The position numbers were made by a program, and so were the translations under genes. DNA of 64,000 bases from Actinomycetales bacterium (GTDB lineage Bacteria > Actinomycetota > Actinomycetes > S36-B12 > UBA5976). Location: contig JAGWXT010000006.1 in the NCBI GenBank assembly GCA_018969715.1, positions 40,081 to 104,080 on the forward strand, read 5' to 3'. Shown in pieces: positions 9,551 through 18,271 of this stretch (the first letter of the stretch is position 1; each line of letters starts with the position of its first letter). The notes beneath the pieces were generated by a model. That model ran no database searches, was not told the DNA's origin, and was given only the letters and a program-made list of their open reading frames with translations.

Positions 9551-9666
9551 GACGCAGGCTACCAAGCCGGTCAACCTCGCTGACAGGTGAGGCGTTGAGG
9601 TCCGGGATCCGGGTGCGTCGGCAGGTCACGATTCGATAACGAAGGATGAGGCGGGGGCCGCAGCGG

Positions 9667-9695
9667 TTGACAGCCTGTCTGATCTGTTGTTGTCT
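9667..9695 (+). promoter_or_regulatory. sigma70-type promoter for sugar ABC operon
   Basis: TTGACA (9667-9672), 17-nt spacer, TTGTCT (9690-9695). Confidence 0.45.
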
Positions 9696-9743
9696 ACGCC
9701 CCAATGGGCCCGCCGGGCTCACTGAGATCTGGAGCGTGATCGC

Positions 9744-10829
9744 ATGGCAGGACGCAGTATTCGGGCAGCATGTGCGGTGGCCGCAAGCGGCGCACTCGTG
9801 CTCGCCCTTGCCGGCTGCACCACGCAGTCGAGCGAGCCCGCGGCCGAGGAGACCGCGGCACCCGCCGAGGAGACCGCGGCACCCGCCGAGGAGACCGCGG
9901 CACCCGCCGAGGGTGAGAAGTGGTGCAGCGGTGTGAAGATCGCCGCCTTCCCCGGCGGACCACAGGGCGGTGTCTTCGCCAACAACGTCTACAACGGCTT
10001 CGTCCAGGCGCAGAAGGACCTCGGCGCGGACGTGACCTACTACTTCTCGGACTGGGATGCCGCAAAGCTCGTCTCGCAGGGCAAGGAGGCGCTCGCCACC
10101 AACCCTGACGGCATTGCCACCTACGGCTTCGGTGGCGAGGAGGCCATGGGCCAGCTGGCTGATGAGGCCTTCTCCAAGGGCATCATCTTCACCGTCCTCA
10201 ACACCGAACTGCCGGACACCCAGAAGAAGTACCAGGGCCAGGGCAGTGGCTTCGTCGGTGCGATCAACTACAACGCGGGCTTCGATCTCGGCACCAAGAC
10301 CGTCGAGGTGGCCGGGCTGAAGGAGGGCGATCAGGCCCTCGTCTGGGGACTGGTCTCCCTGCCCAGCCGCGGTGAGCGCACGCAGGGTGTCATCGACGCC
10401 TTCGAGAAGGCGGGCGTCAAGGTGGTCTACCAGGAGATCGACCAGGCCACCAATGCCGACCCGCAGGCCGGGACGCCGACCTTCGTCGGTCTCATCGGGG
10501 CCAACCCCGACGTCAAGGCCGTCGTCACCGACCATGGTGGTCTCACCGCCACACTGGAGACCTACCTGACCGCCGCCGGCAAGGGCCCGGATGACATCTT
10601 CGGCGCTGGGTTCGACGTCTCCCCGGCAACGGTGCAGGCGATCGAGAGCGGATTCACCGACCTCGTCATCGACCAGCAGCCGTTCCTCCAGGGCTACCTG
10701 CCCATCCTCAACATCTGCCTGACCAAGAAGTTCGGGTTCTCCGGACTCTTCGTCAACACTGGCGCCGGCTTCGTGACCAAGGAGAACGTCGCCGCCGTCG
10801 CCCCGCTGGCTGAGGTTGAGATCCGCTAG
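9744..10829 (+). CDS. Sugar ABC transporter substrate-binding lipoprotein (RbsB family)
   Basis: Lipobox LALAGC; NNVYNGFVQAQKDLGADVTYYFSDWDAAKLVSQGKEALATNPDGIA; type I periplasmic sugar-binding protein. Confidence 0.88.
   Translation: MAGRSIRAACAVAASGALVLALAGCTTQSSEPAAEETAAPAEETAAPAEETAAPAEGEKWCSGVKIAAFPGGPQGGVFANNVYNGFVQAQKDLGADVTYYFSDWDAAKLVSQGKEALATNPDGIATYGFGGEEAMGQLADEAFSKGIIFTVLNTELPDTQKKYQGQGSGFVGAINYNAGFDLGTKTVEVAGLKEGDQALVWGLVSLPSRGERTQGVIDAFEKAGVKVVYQEIDQATNADPQAGTPTFVGLIGANPDVKAVVTDHGGLTATLETYLTAAGKGPDDIFGAGFDVSPATVQAIESGFTDLVIDQQPFLQGYLPILNICLTKKFGFSGLFVNTGAGFVTKENVAAVAPLAEVEIR
9843..9905. repeat. 21-bp x3 tandem repeat encoding (AEETAAP)3 linker
   Basis: GCCGAGGAGACCGCGGCACCC x3 perfect. 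Confidence 0.95.
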
Positions 10830-10864
10830 TCCATCCGGTTTCCACCGAATGGTCCGAGCAGTGA

Positions 10865-10890
10865 CGGGGGCGGCCACCCGGCCGCCCCCG
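10865..10890 (+). terminator. GC-rich stem-loop after SBP gene (attenuator-like)
   Basis: CGGGGGCGGCC-ACCC-GGCCGCCCCCG perfect 11-bp stem; no U-tract. Confidence 0.65.
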
Positions 10891-10908
10891 CACTGCGACT
10901 CCATGTTC

Positions 10909-10971
10909 TCCCCGTCCCCCGGCAGCAGACCCCCGTCCCCCAGCAGCAGACCCCCGTCCACCGGCAGTCAG
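10909..10971. repeat. Degenerate 21-bp x3 tandem repeat in SBP-ATPase intergenic region
   Basis: (Y)CCCCGTCCCCCGGCAGCAGA / CCCCCGTCCCCCAGCAGCAGA / CCCCCGTCCACCGGCAGTCAG. Confidence 0.85.
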
Positions 10972-10986
10972 CCTGAGGAGGTACCG

Positions 10987-11799
10987 ATGAGCAGCGCAAC
11001 CGACGGGTCGACCGGTGGCCCACCACCACAGCAGGGTCCGGTGATCGAGCTGCGGGCGGTGAGCAAGTCATTCGGCGAGGTGCGCTCCCTCATCAATGTG
11101 GACTTCGCCCTCTACCCAGGCGAGATCGTTGGACTGCTCGGGGACAATGGGGCTGGAAAGTCAACGCTGATCAAGACCATCATGGGTTATCACGCCCCCG
11201 ACCCGGGTGGTCAGATTCTGTTCCGGGGGGAACCGGTCAGCGACTGGAGCGTCGCCAAGGCGCGCAGCCTCGGCATTGAGACGGTCTATCAGGAGCGCGC
11301 CCTCTGTGAGTTGCAGCCGATCTGGCGCAATATGTTCATGGGTCGGGAGCGCCGCACCCGCTGGGGTGCCCTCGACGTATCAGGCATGCGGCGTGAGGCC
11401 GCGCGCCTAATGAGCGAGCAGATGGGCTTCACCTCCACGGCCGTGCATCCGGACAACACAGTGCAGACGATGTCCGGCGGGGAGAAGCAAGGCGTCGCCA
11501 TCACCCGGGCGCTCTACTTCGAGGCGCAGGTGGTGATCCTCGATGAACCGACGATGGGCCTGTCGCTGTCGGAGACGCGCAAGACGCTCAACTTCATCCG
11601 GTCGATCAAGGATCGCGGTCGCAGCGCCATCTTCATTGATCACAATGTCTTCCACGTCTACCCCGTCGTCGACCGGATCGTCGTACTTGACCGGGGTCGG
11701 GTGACTGCGGATGTCGTCAAGGGCGACCTGACGGTGGAGGACCTCATCCACGGGCTGCAGGACGTCGCCCGGACTGGGGAATGGAGCCAGCGCGCATGA
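10987..11799 (+). CDS. Sugar ABC transporter ATP-binding protein
   Basis: Walker A LLGDNGAGKSTLIKTIMGY, signature MSGGEKQGVAITRAL, Walker B VVILDEPTMGL; ATG after GAGGAGG RBS. Confidence 0.9.
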   Translation: MSSATDGSTGGPPPQQGPVIELRAVSKSFGEVRSLINVDFALYPGEIVGLLGDNGAGKSTLIKTIMGYHAPDPGGQILFRGEPVSDWSVAKARSLGIETVYQERALCELQPIWRNMFMGRERRTRWGALDVSGMRREAARLMSEQMGFTSTAVHPDNTVQTMSGGEKQGVAITRALYFEAQVVILDEPTMGLSLSETRKTLNFIRSIKDRGRSAIFIDHNVFHVYPVVDRIVVLDRGRVTADVVKGDLTVEDLIHGLQDVARTGEWSQRA

Positions 11800-12830
11800 G
11801 CATCGACGAGACCTTCCTCGCCCAGGGAGCAGCGGAGGCTGATGACGGCCACCCGAAGGCGGACCACTCGAGGGCACCCAGCATCTGGCGGCGCTCCGGG
11901 CTGCAGATCGGCATCCTTGCCGTGGGCGTCGTCATTCTGGTCACATTCATCATCGCCGCGCCAGATGTGTTCCTGCGGGCCAACATCTACCAGGCCTTCG
12001 CCTCGACGACCCCACTGTTCCTCATCATGGCGCTCGGGCTGACGCTCGTGGTCATCACCGGGGAGATCGATCTCTCGTTCCCTTCCGTCATGGCGCTGTC
12101 GATGGTGTCGTTCGTCTATGCCTTCCAGGCGGGCATGTTCGTCGGCGTCGCGTTCCTGCTGGCGATCCTGACCGGGGCGCTGGCGGGTTTCATCAATGGC
12201 ACCCTCGTCTCCCGCGTCGGGATCCCCTCACTGGTGATCACGATCGGCACCGCCTTTCTCTTCCGGGGTATCGAGTTGGCGATCATGTCCGGCCGCGGGG
12301 TGCCGCTCACTGATGCCGGACTTGCGCCGGTGCGGGCGGTTCTCGTCGGACGCTACTTCGGCGTGCCCATGCAGGTGGTGTGGACCTTCCTGCTCGCCGC
12401 GCTGCTGTGGTTCATCCTCAACCGCACCAAGTTCGGCGCCCACGTCTACCTCGTCGGTGACAACTCGATCTCGGCCAAGCTCATGGGTGTCAGCGTGGCG
12501 AGAACCAAGACCGGCGCCTTCATGATCATGGGCATGTGCGCGGCTTTCGCCGGGGTGGTCGCCTCCTTCGAGGTGAGCTACTTCTGGCCCACCCTCGGCG
12601 ACGGCTCACTGCTCAACACGATCGCCTCGGTGTTCCTCGGCGGCACGAGTGTCTTCGGCGGCACCGGCAGTGTCTTCGGCACCCTCATCGGCGGGTTCAT
12701 CATCGGTGCCCTCAACGCCGGCATCGTGTCGGCTGGCATCAACGCCTTCTGGACGCAGGCCGTGTTCGGGCTGGTGATCGTGTTCTCGGTCGTCCTGCAG
12801 ACGCTCATCACCCGCCGAGTGAGAAAGTGA
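11796..12830 (+). CDS. Sugar ABC transporter permease (RbsC family)
   Basis: ATGA overlap with ATPase stop; LALGLTLVVITGEIDLSFPSVMALS..., GGTSVFGGTGSVFGTLIGGFIIGALNAGI. Confidence 0.9.
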   Translation: MSIDETFLAQGAAEADDGHPKADHSRAPSIWRRSGLQIGILAVGVVILVTFIIAAPDVFLRANIYQAFASTTPLFLIMALGLTLVVITGEIDLSFPSVMALSMVSFVYAFQAGMFVGVAFLLAILTGALAGFINGTLVSRVGIPSLVITIGTAFLFRGIELAIMSGRGVPLTDAGLAPVRAVLVGRYFGVPMQVVWTFLLAALLWFILNRTKFGAHVYLVGDNSISAKLMGVSVARTKTGAFMIMGMCAAFAGVVASFEVSYFWPTLGDGSLLNTIASVFLGGTSVFGGTGSVFGTLIGGFIIGALNAGIVSAGINAFWTQAVFGLVIVFSVVLQTLITRRVRK

Positions 12831-13690
12831 ACGTGCAGGTCTTCGACGAGCGCCGCTGCATCCTGGGGGAGGGGCCGGTCTGGCATGCCGCAACCGGGCG
12901 GGTGGTCTGGCTCGACATCCTCTCCTGCCTGATCCGCTGGCGCAGCCTGGAAGGTGAGGTGGGGGAGGTCACCATGCCCCGCCATATCGGGGCGCTGCTG
13001 CCGGCCGCTGACGGCACCTGGCTTGCTTTCCTGGTGGACGGGGTGTACCGGCTGACGGCAGACTTTGGCTCACCGCGGCTGCTCATCGAGTTTCCCCATC
13101 GGCTGCCGCCGGTGGCCGGGGAGCCTCAGATCCGGGCCAATGATGCGAAGGTGGCCCCCGATGGCCGGGTCTTCTGCGGGACGATGCCGTACGACTGGCA
13201 GGGCCAGCCGGGAGCTGCCGCACTTTACCTGCTTGATCCCACCGGCCTGCAGCTGGTTGATCAGGCGACCATCAGCAATGGCCTGGGCTGGTCACCCGAC
13301 GGCACCGCGATGTACTACATCGACACCCCCCTGGGTGGGGTTGATGTGTTCGATGTTGCCCCCACGGGCGAGGTCTCCGGACGTCGACCGCTGCTGCGGC
13401 TGCCCACCGGCTCGGGGTACCCCGATGGCATGACCGTCGACAGCGCCGGCGGGCTGTGGGTTGCGGTCTGGGAGGGCTCCCGCGTGCAGCGATACACCCC
13501 GGATGGCCAACCGGCCGGGCAGATCGAACTGCCCGCGGCGCGGGTCACCTCCTGTGCCTTCATCGGGCCCGAACTGCGCCACCTCGTCATCACCACCGCA
13601 TCGATCGAGGACGACAACCCGGCTGCTGGGCTCACCTACCTCACCGAGGTCGACGTACCGGGCCAGCCCCAGCCACTCGCCCTCCTGTGA
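12827..13690 (+). CDS. SMP-30/gluconolactonase family lactonase
   Basis: ILGEGPVWHAATGRVVWLDI, NDAKVAPDGRVFCGTM, ISNGLGWSPDGTAMYYIDT, GYPDGMTVDSAGGLWVA. Confidence 0.88.
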   Translation: MNVQVFDERRCILGEGPVWHAATGRVVWLDILSCLIRWRSLEGEVGEVTMPRHIGALLPAADGTWLAFLVDGVYRLTADFGSPRLLIEFPHRLPPVAGEPQIRANDAKVAPDGRVFCGTMPYDWQGQPGAAALYLLDPTGLQLVDQATISNGLGWSPDGTAMYYIDTPLGGVDVFDVAPTGEVSGRRPLLRLPTGSGYPDGMTVDSAGGLWVAVWEGSRVQRYTPDGQPAGQIELPAARVTSCAFIGPELRHLVITTASIEDDNPAAGLTYLTEVDVPGQPQPLALL

Positions 13691-14616
13691 TTGCACCCGT
13701 CACCGGCGTGTGCCCGGTGGTGGCGGCGGTGTTCCATGCGGATGGCACCCTCGACCTGCCCGGATTCACCAGGCTGTGCGAGCACCTGTGCACAACCGGG
13801 ATCACGTCGATCATGATCTTCGGCGTCGCGACCGAGAACGCCAAACTCACCGATGGCGAGCGTGAGGTGATGCTCGCGGCACTGCTCGCGGTTCGCGGCA
13901 GCCGACCGATCACCGTCATTGCCACCGTTGCCGATCACGCCACTGAACTCGCTGTCGCGCGGGTACATCGCTGGGCGGCGATGGGGGCCGATGTGATCAA
14001 CATCCTCCCCTCGCGGTTCCTTGATCCGCCCGCGTCCGAGGCACGCGACCAGCTGCGCACGATCCTCAACGCCTGCCCAGTGCCGGCGATCGTCCAGTTC
14101 CTCCCGCAGGCCGGCGGTGGGCTGCCGCTGACGGAGATCCTCGACCTGGTCGACGAGTGCCCCGCATTGGTCGCGGTGAAGGTTGAGCAGGTGCCCGCGG
14201 CCCCAGCCGTCGAGCTGGTTCGCAGCCACCCCGCCGGGCGGCTCACCGCCCTCGTCGGCTGGGGAGGCCTGGAGTGGACCGAGTCGATCGACGCCGGCGC
14301 CGTGGGCGTGCAGCCCGGCTGCGCCTTGACCGAGCTCTACCTGCACGCCCAGGCCGCCCTCGACCGGGGGGACCGGAAGGCCTTCGCCGCCCAGTTCGCT
14401 CCCCTGCGCGCCCCCCTGCAGTTGTGGTTGCGCCATGTCGAGGTCCTCATCGCGGTGGAGAAGTACATCCTCATGAGGCGCGGCATCATCGCCGACGACT
14501 ACTGCCGGCGACCCGGGGCGGTGTTGACCGCCGACGATCGTGCCGCGGTGCCGGCGCTGATCGACCTGTGTCAGGCCGGTTCCGTGAGCGCATCTGCCGG
14601 GTTGGCGGTGAGGTGA
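13687..14616 (+). CDS. Dihydrodipicolinate synthase / KDG-aldolase family lyase
   Basis: TTGITSIMIFGVATENAKLTDGEREVM; (beta/alpha)8 lyase pattern with ALVAVKVEQ. Confidence 0.82.
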   Translation: MIAPVTGVCPVVAAVFHADGTLDLPGFTRLCEHLCTTGITSIMIFGVATENAKLTDGEREVMLAALLAVRGSRPITVIATVADHATELAVARVHRWAAMGADVINILPSRFLDPPASEARDQLRTILNACPVPAIVQFLPQAGGGLPLTEILDLVDECPALVAVKVEQVPAAPAVELVRSHPAGRLTALVGWGGLEWTESIDAGAVGVQPGCALTELYLHAQAALDRGDRKAFAAQFAPLRAPLQLWLRHVEVLIAVEKYILMRRGIIADDYCRRPGAVLTADDRAAVPALIDLCQAGSVSASAGLAVR

Positions 14617-15584
14617 TGCCGGATGGTCCCCCGAAGCGCGACCTGATCGTCCTCGGTGAACCGCTGCTTGCCCTCATCCCGGCGGCCGGTGTGCCCTTCC
14701 GGCGCAGTGACGTCCTGCACCGCTTCACCGTCGGGGCGGAGGTCAACGTCGCGGTCGCGCTCGCCCGCGCCGGCCTGACCGCGAGCATCCTCGGACGGGT
14801 TGGCGATGACCTCGCCGGGGAGGCGATCCGCGACGACCTCAGGCGGGAGGGGGTCGACATCCGCGGGCTGGTCACCGACCCGCAGGCGTTCACTGGCGCC
14901 CTGCTGCGCGAGGTCATTCCGGCGGGTGGGTCGCGCGTGTCGTATCTGCGGCAGGGGTCGGCCGGTTCCCGGATCGGTCGGGCTGACCTCGATGAGGTGC
15001 TCATCGCCGAGCACCGCATGGCCCACGTCACCGGGGTGACCAGTGCCCTATCGGAGAGTGCGCGCACGGCCGCACTCGGCTTCCTGCAGCGCGCCCGCTC
15101 ACATGGGCTGCGCACCTGTGTTGGGCTCAACTACCGGGCCCGCCTGTGGACCGCGGAGCAGGCGGCACCGCACCTGCGCGCTCTGGCTACCGCCTCCGAC
15201 ATCCTCATCGGTGAGCGGGCGGAGGCCGCCATGGTCTTCGGCGCCACCGCCACCGACGCCCTGCTCACCCGGATGGCCGCGACGGGGGCGAGCACGGTCA
15301 TTGTCACCGATGGCGTGGAGCCGGTTCATGCGCTCATCGATGGGCACCCTGTGACGATCCCGGTGCCGCCGGCAGCGGCGATCGACGTGGTCGGAGCGGG
15401 GGATGCGTTCACCGGCGCCCTGCTGGCTGGCATCGTCAGCGGGCTGCCAGTGCGCGCGGCACTCGATCAGGCGATCTGGGCCGGTGGGCGGGCAACCACT
15501 GCCCTGGGTGACTGGACGGGACAGCCGTGGGGGGTCGGCGGACGCGTCATCGTCCCCGGCGCGGCGGGGGAGGTGAGCCGGTGA
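14616..15584 (+). CDS. PfkB-family carbohydrate kinase (2-keto-3-deoxygluconate kinase-like)
   Basis: VNVAVALARAGLTASILGRVGDDLAGEAIRDDLRREGVDI; DVVGAGDAFTGALLAGI. Confidence 0.88.
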   Translation: MPDGPPKRDLIVLGEPLLALIPAAGVPFRRSDVLHRFTVGAEVNVAVALARAGLTASILGRVGDDLAGEAIRDDLRREGVDIRGLVTDPQAFTGALLREVIPAGGSRVSYLRQGSAGSRIGRADLDEVLIAEHRMAHVTGVTSALSESARTAALGFLQRARSHGLRTCVGLNYRARLWTAEQAAPHLRALATASDILIGERAEAAMVFGATATDALLTRMAATGASTVIVTDGVEPVHALIDGHPVTIPVPPAAAIDVVGAGDAFTGALLAGIVSGLPVRAALDQAIWAGGRATTALGDWTGQPWGVGGRVIVPGAAGEVSR

Positions 15585-16300
15585 TGCGTGCGGAGGTTCG
15601 CGCCCGAATTGAACGGGCCCGGGTGGTGGCCATCGTTCGCAGTGAGGATCCTGACGCCGCCCTGAACGCGGCCCGCGCGATCATCGACGGTGGCCTGGAC
15701 GTTGTTGAGATCTCGTTGACGACACCGCAGGCGGTGGAGGTGATCGGGGCGCTCATCCGCACGACAACGGCCTGTATCGGTGCGGGTACCGTGCTCACCG
15801 TTGCGGAGGTGGACCGGGTGGCGTTGGCGGGGGCGGCCTTCCTCGTCGCGCCCAACCTCGACGAGTCGGTGGTGCGCACCGCCGTGGACGCCGGACTCGT
15901 CGTGGGCCCCGGGGTGTTCACCGCCACCGAGTGTGCCCGCGCCCTCGCCGTCGGTGCGGACTACCTCAAGCTCTTCCCCGCTGCCGTCGCCGGCGTCGCT
16001 GGGCTGACCGCATTGCGCGGACCCTTTCCCGCCGCGCGGTGGCTGCCCACCGGTGGGATCGGTGCCGCCGATGCTGCGGCCTGGCTGGCCGCAGGTGCCA
16101 GCGCGGTCGGGATTGGTGGCCGGCTCACCGGTGGTGACCCGGCGGCGATCACCGCTCGGACGCGCACCCTGTGTGCCGGGCTGGCCGGGGCGGAGCCCAC
16201 CGGCCTGCCGGCTGAACCCTCACCTGCGCACGACCCCCGGCACGACCCCCGGCACGACCCCCGGCACGACCCCCGGCACGACCAGAAGGCGAGCCCATGA
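15584..16300 (+). CDS. eda: 2-dehydro-3-deoxyphosphogluconate (KDPG/KDPGal) aldolase
   Basis: ARVVAIVRSEDPDAALNAARAIIDGGLDVVEISLTTPQAVEVI; TACIGAGTVL; LKLFPAAVAGVAGLTALRGPFP; PTGGIGAADAAAWLAAGASAVGIGG. Confidence 0.88.
   Translation: MRAEVRARIERARVVAIVRSEDPDAALNAARAIIDGGLDVVEISLTTPQAVEVIGALIRTTTACIGAGTVLTVAEVDRVALAGAAFLVAPNLDESVVRTAVDAGLVVGPGVFTATECARALAVGADYLKLFPAAVAGVAGLTALRGPFPAARWLPTGGIGAADAAAWLAAGASAVGIGGRLTGGDPAAITARTRTLCAGLAGAEPTGLPAEPSPAHDPRHDPRHDPRHDPRHDQKASP
16229..16283. repeat. 12-bp x4.6 perfect tandem repeat encoding (HDPR)n tail of KDPG aldolase
   Basis: CACGACCCCCGG repeated 4 times plus CACGACC. Confidence 0.95.
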
Positions 16301-17460
16301 AGATCACCGACATCCGGACCACCTTGGTCAACGCGCGGCTGCGCAACTGGGTGTTCGTCCAGGTGGAGACCGATGTGCCCGGCCTCGTTGGCATCGGCGA
16401 AGCGACACTCGAGTTCCAGTCCCGGGCGGTCGCCACGGCGGTGGGCGAGCTGGCGGGACTGCTGATCGGACGGGATCCGCGCGACCGCACCCGACTGTGG
16501 GAGGCGGCCTATCGGTACCCCTTCTTCAAGGGTGGCCCGGTGACGATGTCGGCACTCAGTGGCATCGATCAGGCCCTTCACGACATCGTCGCGAAGGATC
16601 TGGGGATCCCCCTGTGGCGGCTGCTGGGCGGCCTCGCGCGGGATCGGGTGCGGATGTACGACCACGTCGGCGGGGGTGATTCGACCGCCGTCTACGGTGA
16701 CCTCACCGACAGCATCGCCGAGCGGGTTCACCACAGCCGTGCCGACGGGTTCACCGCCATCAAGATCCTCGCCGTGCCGCGATCCCGACCGGTGGAGGGG
16801 CTGCCCGCACTGCGGTGGGCGGAACGGGTGATGGCAGCCGCCCGGGCGGCCGCCGGTGATGAGGTGGACATCATGGTCGATCTGCACGGTCGCACCACCG
16901 CGGCGATGGCGATCCAGTACGCGCGGGTGCTCGAACCGTTCACGCCCATGTTCCTCGAGGAGGTCGTCGGTCCGGAGATCCCCGCCAGCGAGATGGCCCG
17001 CGTGGCTCGCGCCACGACCATCCCGCTGGCCGCCGGGGAACGGCTGGTCCACCGGGGGGAGTTCCTGCCGCTGCTGAGCGCTGGCGCGATCAGCGTGGCA
17101 CAGCCCGATCTGTGCCATGCCGGGGGCATCACCGAAACCATGCGGATCGGGGCGCTGTGCGGCACCTATGGGGTGCCGCTGGCTCCGCACAATCCCCTCG
17201 GCCCGGTGGCGACGATGGTGAACATCCACGTCGGCCTCGCACTGCCGAACTTCCTCGTGCAGGAGGTCATGCGCGCCGACGTTCCCTGGCGCGATGAGGT
17301 GATCATGGGCGTCGCACCCATCATCGACGGGCACGTCGACCCGCCGACCGCGCCCGGCATCGGGGTCGAGATCGACGAGGCAGCGGCCGCCCGTCACCCC
17401 TTCTCCCACCACGAGCCGGTGCAGTGGGTGCATGAGGATGGGGGAGTGGCGGAATGGTGA
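16297..17460 (+). CDS. Mandelate racemase / muconate lactonizing enzyme family sugar-acid dehydratase (second copy)
   Basis: VDIMVDLHGRTTAAMAIQYARVLEPFTPMFLEEVVGPEIPASEMARVARATTIPLAAGERLV; QPDLCHAGGITETMRIGALCGTYGVPLAPHNPLGPVA. Confidence 0.88.
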   Translation: MKITDIRTTLVNARLRNWVFVQVETDVPGLVGIGEATLEFQSRAVATAVGELAGLLIGRDPRDRTRLWEAAYRYPFFKGGPVTMSALSGIDQALHDIVAKDLGIPLWRLLGGLARDRVRMYDHVGGGDSTAVYGDLTDSIAERVHHSRADGFTAIKILAVPRSRPVEGLPALRWAERVMAAARAAAGDEVDIMVDLHGRTTAAMAIQYARVLEPFTPMFLEEVVGPEIPASEMARVARATTIPLAAGERLVHRGEFLPLLSAGAISVAQPDLCHAGGITETMRIGALCGTYGVPLAPHNPLGPVATMVNIHVGLALPNFLVQEVMRADVPWRDEVIMGVAPIIDGHVDPPTAPGIGVEIDEAAAARHPFSHHEPVQWVHEDGGVAEW

Positions 17461-18245
17461 CGGTGAGCACCACCGGCAGCCTCGCCGGCCGTCATGTCCT
17501 CGTCACCGGCGGGGCGAAGGGGATCGGCGAGGGGATCGTGCGCGGCGCTCTGCTGCGCGGTGCACAGGTCACGTGCTGCGATATCGACGGGCCGGGTGGG
17601 CGGGCACTGTCCGAGCAACTTCGCGCTGAGCATGGGGCACAGGTTCCGCTGTTGTTCGCGCAGACCGATGTCACCGACTTCGCGCAGGTGACCGCGGCGG
17701 TGGCTGCCGGCGTGGCAGCCTTCGGCCCGGTGCTGGGGCTGGTCAACAATGCCGGACGCAACTCCTATGCCGATCCGGTGGCGATGACCGAGCAGGAATG
17801 GGACGACTTCTTCGACCTGGATCTCAAGTCAACCTGGCTGATGTGCAAGGCCGTCCTGCCGCTGATGCGCGCAGCCGGCACCGGCAGCATTGTGCAGATC
17901 GCCAGCGTCCACGCACGCATGACGTACCCGAACTACTTCCCCTATGCCGCGGCGAAGTCCGGACTGGTGGGGCTGACCCGCAATCTCGCCCTTGATGAGG
18001 GACGACATGGCATCCGGGTCAATGCGGTGAGCCCCGGGTACACGCTCACCCCGATGCTCCGCGACTACTTCCGGCGGGAGCCGGCGGCGGAGCAGCAGGC
18101 GCTCGCCGTCCATCCCCTCGGTGTGTTCGCCGAGCCACGTGACATCGCCAATGTCGTGTGCTTCCTGCTCTCCGATGAGGCACGCTTCGTCACCGGGGCA
18201 GACTGGCTGGTCGACGGTGGGCTGACCGCACGCTTTGCAGGCTGA
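17454..18245 (+). CDS. Short-chain dehydrogenase/reductase (candidate sugar dehydrogenase)
   Basis: GRHVLVTGGAKGIGEGIVRGALLRGAQVTCCDID, NNAGRNSY, YFPYAAAKSGLVGLTRNLALDEGRHGIRVNAVSPGYTLTPM. Confidence 0.88.
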   Translation: MVTVSTTGSLAGRHVLVTGGAKGIGEGIVRGALLRGAQVTCCDIDGPGGRALSEQLRAEHGAQVPLLFAQTDVTDFAQVTAAVAAGVAAFGPVLGLVNNAGRNSYADPVAMTEQEWDDFFDLDLKSTWLMCKAVLPLMRAAGTGSIVQIASVHARMTYPNYFPYAAAKSGLVGLTRNLALDEGRHGIRVNAVSPGYTLTPMLRDYFRREPAAEQQALAVHPLGVFAEPRDIANVVCFLLSDEARFVTGADWLVDGGLTARFAG

Positions 18246-18271
18246 TCGACAGTGACCGAAGGGGAGGACAG

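Noticed and set aside
9258-10961. 567-aa minus-strand ORF opposite the SBP gene
   Set aside because: Antisense shadow ORF in high-GC DNA; R/G/D-rich, no domain signal, conflicts with the clear RbsB frame on the plus strand.
16229-16283. CRISPR-like array
   Set aside because: Contiguous 12-bp tandem units with no spacers and in-frame coding; no cas genes nearby. The same reasoning rejects the other tandem arrays.
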